Of a stretch of DNA of 56,078 nt, positions 7,587 through 14,464 are shown piece after piece. The DNA comes from Clostridia bacterium (lineage in GTDB: Bacteria; Bacillota; Clostridia; Peptostreptococcales; Anaerovoracaceae): assembly GCA_024684465.1 (NCBI GenBank), contig JAIKWW010000172.1, positions 1 through 56,078 of the forward strand, given 5' to 3'. Position numbers and translations under genes: made by a program. The notes under the pieces are model-generated. The model saw only the letters and a program-made list of their open reading frames with translations, searched no databases and was not told where the DNA came from. Position 1 is the stretch's first letter. Every line of letters begins with the position of its first letter.

Positions 7587-8516
7587 CTACTCCGTATCAT
7601 CCATGATCTGCCGGATGTTCTTCATCTGGGTATTCACCCCCGCATCTATGACCTGATTCGGATATTCCACCAACAGGTCACCCGGCTCGCCGTTTTCCAT
7701 AACTTCTATCTTGATATTGTCAGAAACCTGTCTCAGCGCATCCAGAATATCAGAGTCCTCGTGAACCATGATATTTGCGTCGTACTCGGAAATGTAGATC
7801 TTTGCCCACTCCTTGTTTCTGCCGTTTTCAACCGCATTGAGGATCATCCTGCGGATGATCTCACCGCTGGATTTCAGACTGACATTTATGACCTTCTCAG
7901 CAATGGTGATGACCAGATCCTTCATCTCCTCGTTATACATTCTGATGTAGTCTGTCTTCTGCCTGTCCAGCTCGGCGATGGCCCTGCTTATCTCCTCCAG
8001 CAGGGAATGATTCTTCTCGTCCAGCTCCTTGGTGGCTGTCTCCAGAGCCTGGGCATAGCCCTCCTGATGTCCTCTCTCCAGACCCTCGTTGTATCCGGTT
8101 TCCTGAGCCTCACTGGCCGCAGCTGCAGCCTCCACGAAAGCATCTTTCTTTACGCGTTCCGCAGTCTCCATGGCCTCCTTGATTATGGATGCAGCCTGGG
8201 CTTCAGCTTCCTCCAGGATTTTCTTTGCCTTGCCCTCGGTATCGGCCAGTTCTCTGGAACGGTTTTCCAGTTCCCGTTCCAGCACTTCAGGATCTATGCT
8301 GTCTCCGTATTCCTCAGGCATGTCGTCGCCGGAAAAGTCATCCTCCGGGATGTCCTGAGCAGCGGAAAGCTCGTCCTCCACAGTACCGTCGGCCGCCAGA
8401 GAGAACTCTCCCCTGTCCATGGACTCACCAACACCTGCGATATCTTTAAACGCCGCCGTGAAGTCGGTAAAACTGTAATCTTTAATTGTCGTTGTACCGG
8501 CACCACTCTGGCTCAT
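7587..8516 (-). CDS. fliH: Flagellar assembly protein FliH
   Basis: A 309-residue FliH. The N-terminal 80 residues are acidic and probably disordered. A long helix (about 85-175) has Ala/Glu repeats and Gly-spaced positions (GYNEGLERGHQEGYAQ) typical of FliH/YscL. A C-terminal alpha/beta domain (about 185-300) holds ISEYDANIMVHED and ends IRQIMDDTE. It is the peripheral stalk that binds and restrains FliI and links it to the C-ring. Its ATG overlaps the fliG stop by four bases (ATGA), a coupled pair. Confidence 0.9.
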   Translation of the reverse strand: MSQSGAGTTTIKDYSFTDFTAAFKDIAGVGESMDRGEFSLAADGTVEDELSAAQDIPEDDFSGDDMPEEYGDSIDPEVLERELENRSRELADTEGKAKKILEEAEAQAASIIKEAMETAERVKKDAFVEAAAAASEAQETGYNEGLERGHQEGYAQALETATKELDEKNHSLLEEISRAIAELDRQKTDYIRMYNEEMKDLVITIAEKVINVSLKSSGEIIRRMILNAVENGRNKEWAKIYISEYDANIMVHEDSDILDALRQVSDNIKIEVMENGEPGDLLVEYPNQVIDAGVNTQMKNIRQIMDDTE

Positions 8517-9568
8517 GATATGTACTCATCTCCTCCGCCCTTGGAAATAACGATCTCGCCTTCTTCTTCAAGACGTCTGATAATACCTACGATGCGCTGC
8601 TGAGCTTCTTCCGCGTCACGCACCTTGACATTGTAAGTGATCTCCAGGTCGGACTTAACCGACTCTGCCATACGGGATGACATATTTGCAAAGATGACAT
8701 CCGCAACATCCTGGTTCGCAGCCTTGAGTGCGTATACAAGGTCGTGCTGATCCACATCCCTCAGGAATGTCTGGATAGCCATGCTGTCCAGCAGCGTGAT
8801 GTCCTCGAATACGAACATCTTGTTCTTGATCTCCGTCGCCAGTTCAGGATCCTTTTTCGACAGCTGGTCAAAGATGAGCTTTTCGCTGCTTCTGTCGATA
8901 TTGTTCATGATCTCGGCGATGTAATCTACGCCGCCTGCCTGCGCGAAGTCCATAGACATGACAGACGCGAACTTTCTCTCCATGATGCTCTCCACCAGTT
9001 CCACAGTCTCCGGTGAAGTGGAGTCCATCTTGGCGATGCATTCTACCACTCTCACCTGCTTGTCCGGAGGCAGTGATGATATCAGCTCCGCAGCCTGATC
9101 CGACCTGGCATAGGACAGGATCATGGCGATAGTCTGAGGCCTCTCGTACTGGATTATGGCATACAGATTCTTCGTGTTGGTCTTTCTTATGAACTCGAAC
9201 GGACGAACCTTGAGGCTTCCCGTGACTCTCTCCAGCAGCATCGACGCAGTCTGCAGACCAAAGGCCTTCTCGAGAACGTTTCTCGCGTAGTCGATGCCTC
9301 CGTCCGTCACAACCTTCTGCGTCAGACACATTTTGTAGTAATCATCCAGTGCCGCCTCGGTCTGGTTTGAATCGACGCTTTGGAGTCTGGCTACTTCGAT
9401 GGTCAGAAGCTCGAGCTCATCTTCATTTAAAAATTTGTAGATTTTGGAAGCATGGTCGGCACCCAGCGCAATGATAACAGTCGCCGCCTTCTGTGCCAGT
9501 GTCAGCTCACTTTCGGGAGCTGCCGACCCTTCTTCTTTGACTTCCATAGCTTCAGCTTCGTCAGCCAT
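8513..9568 (-). CDS. fliG: Flagellar motor switch protein FliG
   Basis: A 351-residue FliG with all three domains. The N domain (LTLAQKAATVIIALG) binds FliF. The armadillo-like middle domain includes RPQTIAMILSYA, and the EHPQ-type motif reads YERPQT. The C domain (about 245-340) carries the charged torque helix and RDVDQHDLVYALKAAN. FliG is the rotor surface touched by MotA and by FliM. An acidic 20-residue extension precedes the N domain. It sits between fliF (11-nt gap) and fliH (ATGA overlap). Confidence 0.96.
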   Translation of the reverse strand: MADEAEAMEVKEEGSAAPESELTLAQKAATVIIALGADHASKIYKFLNEDELELLTIEVARLQSVDSNQTEAALDDYYKMCLTQKVVTDGGIDYARNVLEKAFGLQTASMLLERVTGSLKVRPFEFIRKTNTKNLYAIIQYERPQTIAMILSYARSDQAAELISSLPPDKQVRVVECIAKMDSTSPETVELVESIMERKFASVMSMDFAQAGGVDYIAEIMNNIDRSSEKLIFDQLSKKDPELATEIKNKMFVFEDITLLDSMAIQTFLRDVDQHDLVYALKAANQDVADVIFANMSSRMAESVKSDLEITYNVKVRDAEEAQQRIVGIIRRLEEEGEIVISKGGGDEYIS

Positions 9569-9579
9569 AACTTTACTCC

Positions 9580-11202
9580 TTAATTCTCCTCATTCTTCAG
9601 CCAGTTCTTGATCAGGCTGGCAGCGATCTCAGGGTTCTGTTCCGCGAATTCACGGATCTGCTCCTTAAGCAGCTGCTCCCTGGTTTCTGCCATTTCTCCC
9701 AGATCAAATTCAAGGCTCTCACCCTCAGGTATATCCGGCGAACCCGTAAGCGTAGCTTCGTCTTCCTCCGGCTCCAGAAGGGCGATCTGTTCCTTCTCCC
9801 TTTTCTTCTTTCTTCTGGCCATAATAATTCCTATTATCAATAACAACAACAGCAATACAGCGCCTGCCGCTATAAGGATGAGCAGCGGTCCAAGTGCCAG
9901 TATCCGGTCGAGAGTACTCTGAACGATAGTCTCTTCCTCAGCGGACGCAAATCTGGTATCCATGATGGAAACCTTTGCAGCAGAATCCGCAGCGGATATT
10001 CCGGCAGTGGTGGCAACCAGAGAACGGACCTCATCGATCTCATTCTGGGTCAGATTGCCGCTGTCGATGACCACTGACACATTGGTGTCACTGATGTCTC
10101 CGTCATTGCTCTCAACCTGCTCGGTGAGCTGGCTCACCAGATATGAAAATGCACGTTTATCACTGTAGTAGTTCCCGTCACCGTTATCAGCAGTATACGG
10201 ATATGTCGGCACCTCCGAGTTGCTCTCCGTGCCCACGACTCCTCTTGCAGCCGCGCCGGTTCCGATATTTTCCCATTCCAGCGTCTCGTTATTCTTTACG
10301 CCTGAATTGCTTCCCTCTTCAGAAGGATAATATGTTATCGCCTCGCGGATCGTCTTGTCCACGTCCACGGTGCAGTTTACCGCTACCCGGACCCTGTCGT
10401 CCCCGTATACCGGTTCCAGCAGGTTCAGTACCTTTGCCTTTATAGCCTGCTCCGCATTCTTCTCCAGCTGAGCCTTGAGTTCTGTGAGGGTGGAAGCGGC
10501 GCCTGCCTCTTCGTTCTCCTCATCCTTGCCCTTGACCTCTACGCCGTTTCCGTCAATGACAGTCACGTTGGCAGACTGCATCCCCGGCACACTGGAAGCG
10601 ACCAGCTGCTTGATGCCGCTGACCTGTTCCGCCGTCGGCGAGCCGCCGTCCTTCATTATTACAGTGACCGAAGCCGTGGTGACATCCTCGGATGCCGCCG
10701 ATGGCTGAAGGACATAATCGCTGCCCTGGGACTGGGCTATCGTCACCGTGGAGTCCCGAACCCCGTCAAAGTACTTGATGGTGGAAGCGAGCCTGTCCTG
10801 CAGTTCATATATTTTATACGTCTCCTTTTCAAATTCGGTAGACGTCATGCTGACATTTTCAGTAAAGACATCGTAGGACATACCGCTCTTCGGATAGCCC
10901 TGAACAGCCAGCTGAGCCCTCACGGAATCCGCCTGTCCCTCCGGGACATCGATCTCGCCGTCATCCGTACTCTTGGTCTCGACCCCCAGGCTCTGGATCT
11001 GCCCCAGGATCTCCACCTGTTCCTCCTCGCTGAGTCCTGTGTAGAGAACTTCATAGCCCACATTGCTGCCCATCCTGACAACCATGAAGATGGTGAAACC
11101 CAATATCAGCAGGATCACCAGCAGCAGGATCTTATTCCTCTTTCCCAGTCTTTCGTTTAATGCCTTGAGCTGTTCGATTAACTTGTCCAGTCTCTCACGC
11201 AT
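9580..11202 (-). CDS. fliF: Flagellar MS-ring protein FliF
   Basis: A 540-residue MS-ring subunit. There are two membrane helices, residues 23-45 (KILLLVILLILGFTIFMV) and about 440-463 (LLILIAAGAVLLLLLLIIG followed by the basic stop ARRKKKRE). Between them are the ring-building motifs (YEVLYTGLSEEEQ near 50; the segment beginning ASVTVIMKDGG) and a variable beta-collar. The C-terminal tail (about 510-540, EFAEQNPEIAASLIKNWL) is the FliG-binding helix. It follows fliE and precedes fliG as in the canonical operon. Confidence 0.96.
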   Translation of the reverse strand: MRERLDKLIEQLKALNERLGKRNKILLLVILLILGFTIFMVVRMGSNVGYEVLYTGLSEEEQVEILGQIQSLGVETKSTDDGEIDVPEGQADSVRAQLAVQGYPKSGMSYDVFTENVSMTSTEFEKETYKIYELQDRLASTIKYFDGVRDSTVTIAQSQGSDYVLQPSAASEDVTTASVTVIMKDGGSPTAEQVSGIKQLVASSVPGMQSANVTVIDGNGVEVKGKDEENEEAGAASTLTELKAQLEKNAEQAIKAKVLNLLEPVYGDDRVRVAVNCTVDVDKTIREAITYYPSEEGSNSGVKNNETLEWENIGTGAAARGVVGTESNSEVPTYPYTADNGDGNYYSDKRAFSYLVSQLTEQVESNDGDISDTNVSVVIDSGNLTQNEIDEVRSLVATTAGISAADSAAKVSIMDTRFASAEEETIVQSTLDRILALGPLLILIAAGAVLLLLLLIIGIIMARRKKKREKEQIALLEPEEDEATLTGSPDIPEGESLEFDLGEMAETREQLLKEQIREFAEQNPEIAASLIKNWLKNEEN

Positions 11203-11279
11203 CAGTTACAACCTTTCATTCTCCGATTCCATAATCCCGTAAATCATACACCTACCATAATGTATTTACAAAAGCCACG

Positions 11280-11600
11280 TCATACAGTAATCTGCATGAG
11301 CGTGTTGTAGGAATCAAGCGCCCTGTTTCTCATCTGCACCATCATATTCACAGCGAGCTGGGATTTCATATTGTCAATGCTCAGATTGTGGAGATCGTCC
11401 ACGCTTCCGGTGGCCAGCTTCTCCGTATCGTTGATCACCGCGTTGTCAGTCTGCTCCACGTTCCGGATGGCATTGGCGAGAATGTCGCTGAACATGCCTG
11501 TGCTGCTGACTTTTTCCTTCGCTGACTCAGACCTTATGCGGCTGAGCTCCGACGCGGAATTCGCCATGGTCATCATCTTTATAGGTTCTATAACTGCCAT
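11280..11600 (-). CDS. fliE: Flagellar hook-basal body protein FliE
   Basis: A 106-residue FliE, typical length. The C-terminal signature is clear: NLSIDNMKSQLAVNMMVQMR then NRALDSYNTLMQITV. FliE connects the MS ring to the rod and is the first axial protein exported. The ATG at 11600 lies in an A/T-rich context with GAGGGG upstream. Normally it follows flgC within a few bases; here a 154-nt gap with an attenuator-like structure intervenes, so FliE and everything after it may be controlled separately from FlgC. Confidence 0.92.
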   Translation of the reverse strand: MAVIEPIKMMTMANSASELSRIRSESAKEKVSSTGMFSDILANAIRNVEQTDNAVINDTEKLATGSVDDLHNLSIDNMKSQLAVNMMVQMRNRALDSYNTLMQITV

Positions 11601-11639
11601 AACTTAAAACCCCTCGCGACGTTAAAACCGTCAATCCTC

Positions 11640-11741
11640 AAAAAAACTGCCGGAATGAAAAGTCCGCATCCGCGGACATTTTCAAAAAATTCTCATATTA
11701 GTGGTATCAATGGATATTGCCTCCGGCAGATAGCAGCCGGA
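11640..11741 (-). terminator. Attenuator-like terminator between flgC and fliE
   Basis: On the minus strand CTGCCGGA (11722-11729) can pair with TCCGGCAG (11647-11654), which is followed at once by seven T residues (11640-11646). The loop contains a second stem, GTCCGC/GCGGAC with a four-base loop (11662-11677). The same GCCGGA can instead pair with an earlier TCCGGC (11736-11741) to form a small hairpin (11722-11741). The two foldings are mutually exclusive, the layout of a terminator/antiterminator switch. No known riboswitch aptamer was recognised. Confidence 0.5.
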
Positions 11742-11754
11742 AACACCTCCCGGA

Positions 11755-12225
11755 CTACTGGCCGATCTCCAGAGCGTTCTGCGCCATCATCCTGATGGAA
11801 TTCAGCGCAGTTATATTCGCCTGATATGCTCTGGTTGCAGCCATGGCATCCGTTGTCTCCTTGATCAGGTCCACATTTGGGTACTCCACATAGCCCATCT
11901 CGTTGGCATCCGGATTTTCCGGATCGTAGACCAGCTTGTACTCGGATCTGTCGTCGATGATCTCATCCACTTCCACACCTGCACCCTCATTGTTGCCGGT
12001 GCCTATCACCAGACCTCCAACGCGGGCCATCCTTGCTTCCAGAACGCTGGAAAACCTGGTATTGGCACCACGTTCCCTGAAAACGGTGAGCTTTCTCGTG
12101 TAGGGGCCGCCCGCCTCAGTCCGGGTAGTGTCTATATTTGCTATATTCTCTGCGATGATGTTCATCCGGGTCTTCTCAGCCGTGAGGCCGGAGCCGGCAA
12201 TGCTGAAGCTGTCTAAAAAAGCCAT
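11755..12225 (-). CDS. flgC: Flagellar basal-body rod protein FlgC
   Basis: A 156-residue proximal rod protein, slightly longer than usual. The N-terminus has the rod signature (FSIAGSGLTAEKTRMNIIAE then NIANIDTTRTEAGGPY). The C-terminus has YPNVDLIKETTDAMAATRAY followed by QANITALNSIRMMA. FlgC forms the proximal rod with FlgB and FlgF. It is the first gene of the long operon; flgB, its usual upstream neighbour, is instead at 25080-25475. A candidate promoter with an overlapping palindrome lies about 70 nt upstream. Confidence 0.95.
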   Translation of the reverse strand: MAFLDSFSIAGSGLTAEKTRMNIIAENIANIDTTRTEAGGPYTRKLTVFRERGANTRFSSVLEARMARVGGLVIGTGNNEGAGVEVDEIIDDRSEYKLVYDPENPDANEMGYVEYPNVDLIKETTDAMAATRAYQANITALNSIRMMAQNALEIGQ

Positions 12226-12290
12226 AATATCATCTCCTGTATTTCATAACCGTAATGCGCGTTTTCTCTGATATGTGCACACTTCCGCTA

Positions 12291-12319
12291 TTTTTAACTA
12301 CACCTAGTTAAAGTGTACA
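12291..12319 (-). promoter_or_regulatory. Candidate promoter of the flgC operon overlapped by a palindrome
   Basis: The arms TTTAACTA (12293-12300) and TAGTTAAA (12305-12312) are a perfect inverted repeat around four bases. On the minus strand TGTACA (12314-12319) and TAAAAA (12291-12296) are 17 nt apart and each match the sigma-A hexamers at 4 of 6 positions. The palindrome would then fill the spacer and -10 region, the position of a repressor site. No regulator was identified. Confidence 0.4.
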
Positions 12320-12500
12320 GTTCATTTCCGGGATAATCAAGTGTTTTTGGAGTGTCTGCTTTCTCAAAAGCGCTGAAATTTAAGGATTTTTGCCCTCTTC
12401 AGCCGTTTATTAAATTTAATTTACAAGGAGCTTTCATCCCGGGGATTTCTCCCATTAATATAATAACTTTTTGGTTGCAAATTTTTTTATAAATGAGAAA

Positions 12501-12528
12501 GCAACGCAGTCAATTATAACTGCGTTGC
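12501..12528 (-). terminator. Terminator after cheV
   Basis: A perfect 10-bp stem, GCAACGCAGT (12501-12510) and ACTGCGTTGC (12519-12528), with an 8-base loop. On the minus strand it is followed by TTTCTCATTT. It lies about 50 nt after the cheV stop and closes the fliD-fliS-fliT-cheV unit. Confidence 0.75.
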
Positions 12529-12577
12529 CATGTAAATTCAAATCTTGTTTTAGCAGACCGGGCTTTCAGATCGCCGA

Positions 12578-13522
12578 TTATTTCGATTCACGCTCTTTTT
12601 TCTCGGCTTTTTCGATGAGCTTGTCAATAACCTCGACAAGATGCACGATATCAGGCTTGGCAAGCTGTTCGTCCGCACCGAGAGCCTTGCCCTTTCGTTC
12701 CATTTCCTCGTTGATCAGCGAGGAGAAGATTACCAGAGGTACATCCTTCAGGTAAGGATCTTCCTTCACGAGCTTTGTGAGACGGTGACCGTCCATTCTC
12801 GGCATTTCCAGGTCTGTGATGATGCAGGCAACCTGGTCGAAGAGTCTCTCGCTCTTGTCCAGATTCTTCAGCACATCCCATGCTTCCTGACCGTCGCTGC
12901 AATGATTGATATTTGTGTATCCCGCCTTGCTGAGAGATTCCTTGATCATCTTGGCCAGCAGGATCGAGTCTTCCGCAACCAGAATCGGTTTTGTGCTCGG
13001 AGCTCTGTCTCCCAGTTCATCGATCTTATCAACCTGAATAGATGTGTTCGGAGCGATATCTGCAACGATCTTTTCGAAGTCCAGTACTGTGATCAGTCTG
13101 TCTTCGCACTGTGCGATACCGGTAGCAACACCGTCAGCACCGCCGTAGATCGTCTTGTCCGGCTTCTGGATCGCAGTCCAGGAGATACGGTCGATGCCCA
13201 TTACCTCGTGAACTCTGAACGCGATGCTCAACTGGTTGAAGTTCGTCACGATAAAGAGGTTTCTCACACCCTCAGGTGAGCTCGGAAGTCCGAGGTACTC
13301 AGGCAGGTTAACGAGTGTTATGACCTGATCTCTCGGCTTGATTACGCCCTCAATTGCAGGATGCGATTTCGGCATTACCTTGATCGGGCAGGGCATTATT
13401 ATCTCCCTTACCTTCGCAACGTTGATTCCGAAAAGGTTATTTGCAACCTTGAACTCCATAATTTCTATTTCATTCGTACCCGATTCGAGCAGAATTTCCT
13501 GTTTTCCCTTATTCTTCGCCAA
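12578..13522 (-). CDS. cheV: Chemotaxis coupling protein CheV (CheW domain plus receiver)
   Basis: 314 residues in two domains. A CheW-like domain (about 15-155) couples receptors to CheA (GINVAKVREIIMP, IEGVIKPRDQVITLVNLPEY). A response-regulator receiver (about 173-300) has the acidic pair in AEDS, the phosphorylated Asp in ITDLEMPRMDG, the Ser in IFSS and the Lys in LAKPD. Phosphorylation by CheA is expected to uncouple receptors during adaptation. The start is a TTG at 13522 with AGGAG 10 nt before it. The gene is the last of the fliD unit, an unusual place for a coupling protein, and is separate from the cheA cluster. Confidence 0.93.
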   Translation of the reverse strand: MAKNKGKQEILLESGTNEIEIMEFKVANNLFGINVAKVREIIMPCPIKVMPKSHPAIEGVIKPRDQVITLVNLPEYLGLPSSPEGVRNLFIVTNFNQLSIAFRVHEVMGIDRISWTAIQKPDKTIYGGADGVATGIAQCEDRLITVLDFEKIVADIAPNTSIQVDKIDELGDRAPSTKPILVAEDSILLAKMIKESLSKAGYTNINHCSDGQEAWDVLKNLDKSERLFDQVACIITDLEMPRMDGHRLTKLVKEDPYLKDVPLVIFSSLINEEMERKGKALGADEQLAKPDIVHLVEVIDKLIEKAEKKERESK

Positions 13523-13535
13523 CTGAGATCACTCC

Positions 13536-13931
13536 TTATCTGTGTGCCTGGTCTGCCAGTTTCTCGAGCCTGGCCGAAATCACACGGTCAAGTTCTTTTG
13601 CTTTTTCAAGTTCTTCATATAATTTTTCGGCTAATAAAAATATTTCTTTAGTGTTTTCTGAAGGTTTTTCTGATATTTCGTAGCCATTTATATAATCCAG
13701 TACATCTTGACCCTCTTCACCCAGGGGTTTCAGAAGGTTTTCAATCTTACTGTTAATATCCCTCGCCATATCGATCTGCTTGCCCCGCATGTCGAGAACG
13801 AGTCCCACATTCGTTTCATCACCTTCCTCAAAAGCCTTGAGGAAGTCCTTTGTCAGATCGTAAATCTGATTCACTGCCCGGTATTTTCCGCGAAGCAGCT
13901 TCATTAATTCATCTGCAGTTTCTCTATCCAT
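13536..13931 (-). CDS. FliT/FlgN-like flagellar chaperone candidate
   Basis: 131 residues, strongly alpha-helical and charged, with heptad-like leucines. There is no clear signature, but size, helical character and place directly after fliS match FliT, the FliD export chaperone. The frame is open for 29 codons further upstream, overlapping fliS; I chose the ATG at 13931 because GGAG lies 8 nt before it and the overlap disappears. An alternative is another FlgN-type chaperone. cheV follows after 13 nt. Confidence 0.6.
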   Translation of the reverse strand: MDRETADELMKLLRGKYRAVNQIYDLTKDFLKAFEEGDETNVGLVLDMRGKQIDMARDINSKIENLLKPLGEEGQDVLDYINGYEISEKPSENTKEIFLLAEKLYEELEKAKELDRVISARLEKLADQAHR

Positions 13932-13956
13932 AATTACTCCGGTCCCGGCTTTTTCG

Positions 13957-14355
13957 CTAGCCACGTCCGTTTGCCTGAACCTGCATGCGAGCTGCCTTGT
14001 CTGCCTGGGCAAATGCATCTCTGAGATCCTGGATCATCGGGAGAAGCTCGTCGATCTGTTCCGGCTTGCGGCTCGCAATGATTCTGGAGATAAAGCCCTC
14101 GTAGAAATTGTAAAGCCTGCCGAGGTCTTTTGCAATCTGATACTTTCTGTCCAGGATTTTTCTCAGATACCTGATAATTTCCTGGGCGCGGACCAGATCC
14201 TCTTCAAACTTGTCCAGCATGCCCTTTTCCAGCTCGATCTTTCCTCTTCTGAGCCTCTTGATAAGTTCATCGTAGAGGAGCAGGAGCATTTCCCCCTGGG
14301 TCATGGAATAAACTGCCTGTTTTTTGTAATTATCAAGTTGTTTAGTATAATCCAT
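13957..14355 (-). CDS. fliS: Flagellin chaperone FliS
   Basis: A 132-residue four-helix bundle with the family signatures: an early Tyr/Gln segment (YSMTQGEMLLLLYDELIKRL, residues 17-36) and FYEGFISRIIASRKPEQIDE (about 83-102). FliS binds the C-terminal helix of flagellin, keeps it from polymerising and delivers it to FlhA. In Bacillus it also works with FliW and CsrA, both encoded at 33690-34390. It lies between fliD and the FliT-like gene, the canonical fliDST order. No flagellin gene is in this window. Confidence 0.93.
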   Translation of the reverse strand: MDYTKQLDNYKKQAVYSMTQGEMLLLLYDELIKRLRRGKIELEKGMLDKFEEDLVRAQEIIRYLRKILDRKYQIAKDLGRLYNFYEGFISRIIASRKPEQIDELLPMIQDLRDAFAQADKAARMQVQANGRG

Positions 14356-14410
14356 CTTTTACCCGCTTTTCCTGTTCGTCATTTGAAATAGTTCTTATTT
14401 TTCACATTTC

Positions 14411-14440
14411 CCGGTCCCGCATCCGAAGATGCGGAACCGG
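14411..14440 (-). other. Stable UUCG-capped hairpin between fliD and fliS
   Basis: Thirteen-base arms with one mismatch (CCGGTCCCGCATC at 14411-14423 and GATGCGGAACCGG at 14428-14440) close a loop that reads TTCG on the transcribed strand, closed by a C-G pair, the extra-stable UUCG tetraloop. No T-run follows, so this looks like a stabiliser or processing site at the 3' end of the fliD message rather than a terminator. Confidence 0.7.
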
Positions 14441-14464
14441 TACTGTGTTTTTTCATCTCAGATC

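Larger units (their letters stand above)
12226..12577. other. 352-nt gap between cheV and flgC: terminator, promoter and operator candidates
   Basis: No credible gene was seen here. Reading the minus strand, the gap holds the cheV terminator (12501-12528), an A/T-rich stretch (about 12400-12500), and a candidate promoter overlapped by a 20-bp palindrome (12291-12319) ahead of flgC. This is the control region of the long flagellar operon. Confidence 0.6.

Noticed and set aside
11640..11754. c-di-GMP riboswitch in the flgC-fliE gap
   Set aside because: The gap has CCGGAGG-like segments but not the conserved GEMM aptamer core, so only the terminator-type folding is claimed.
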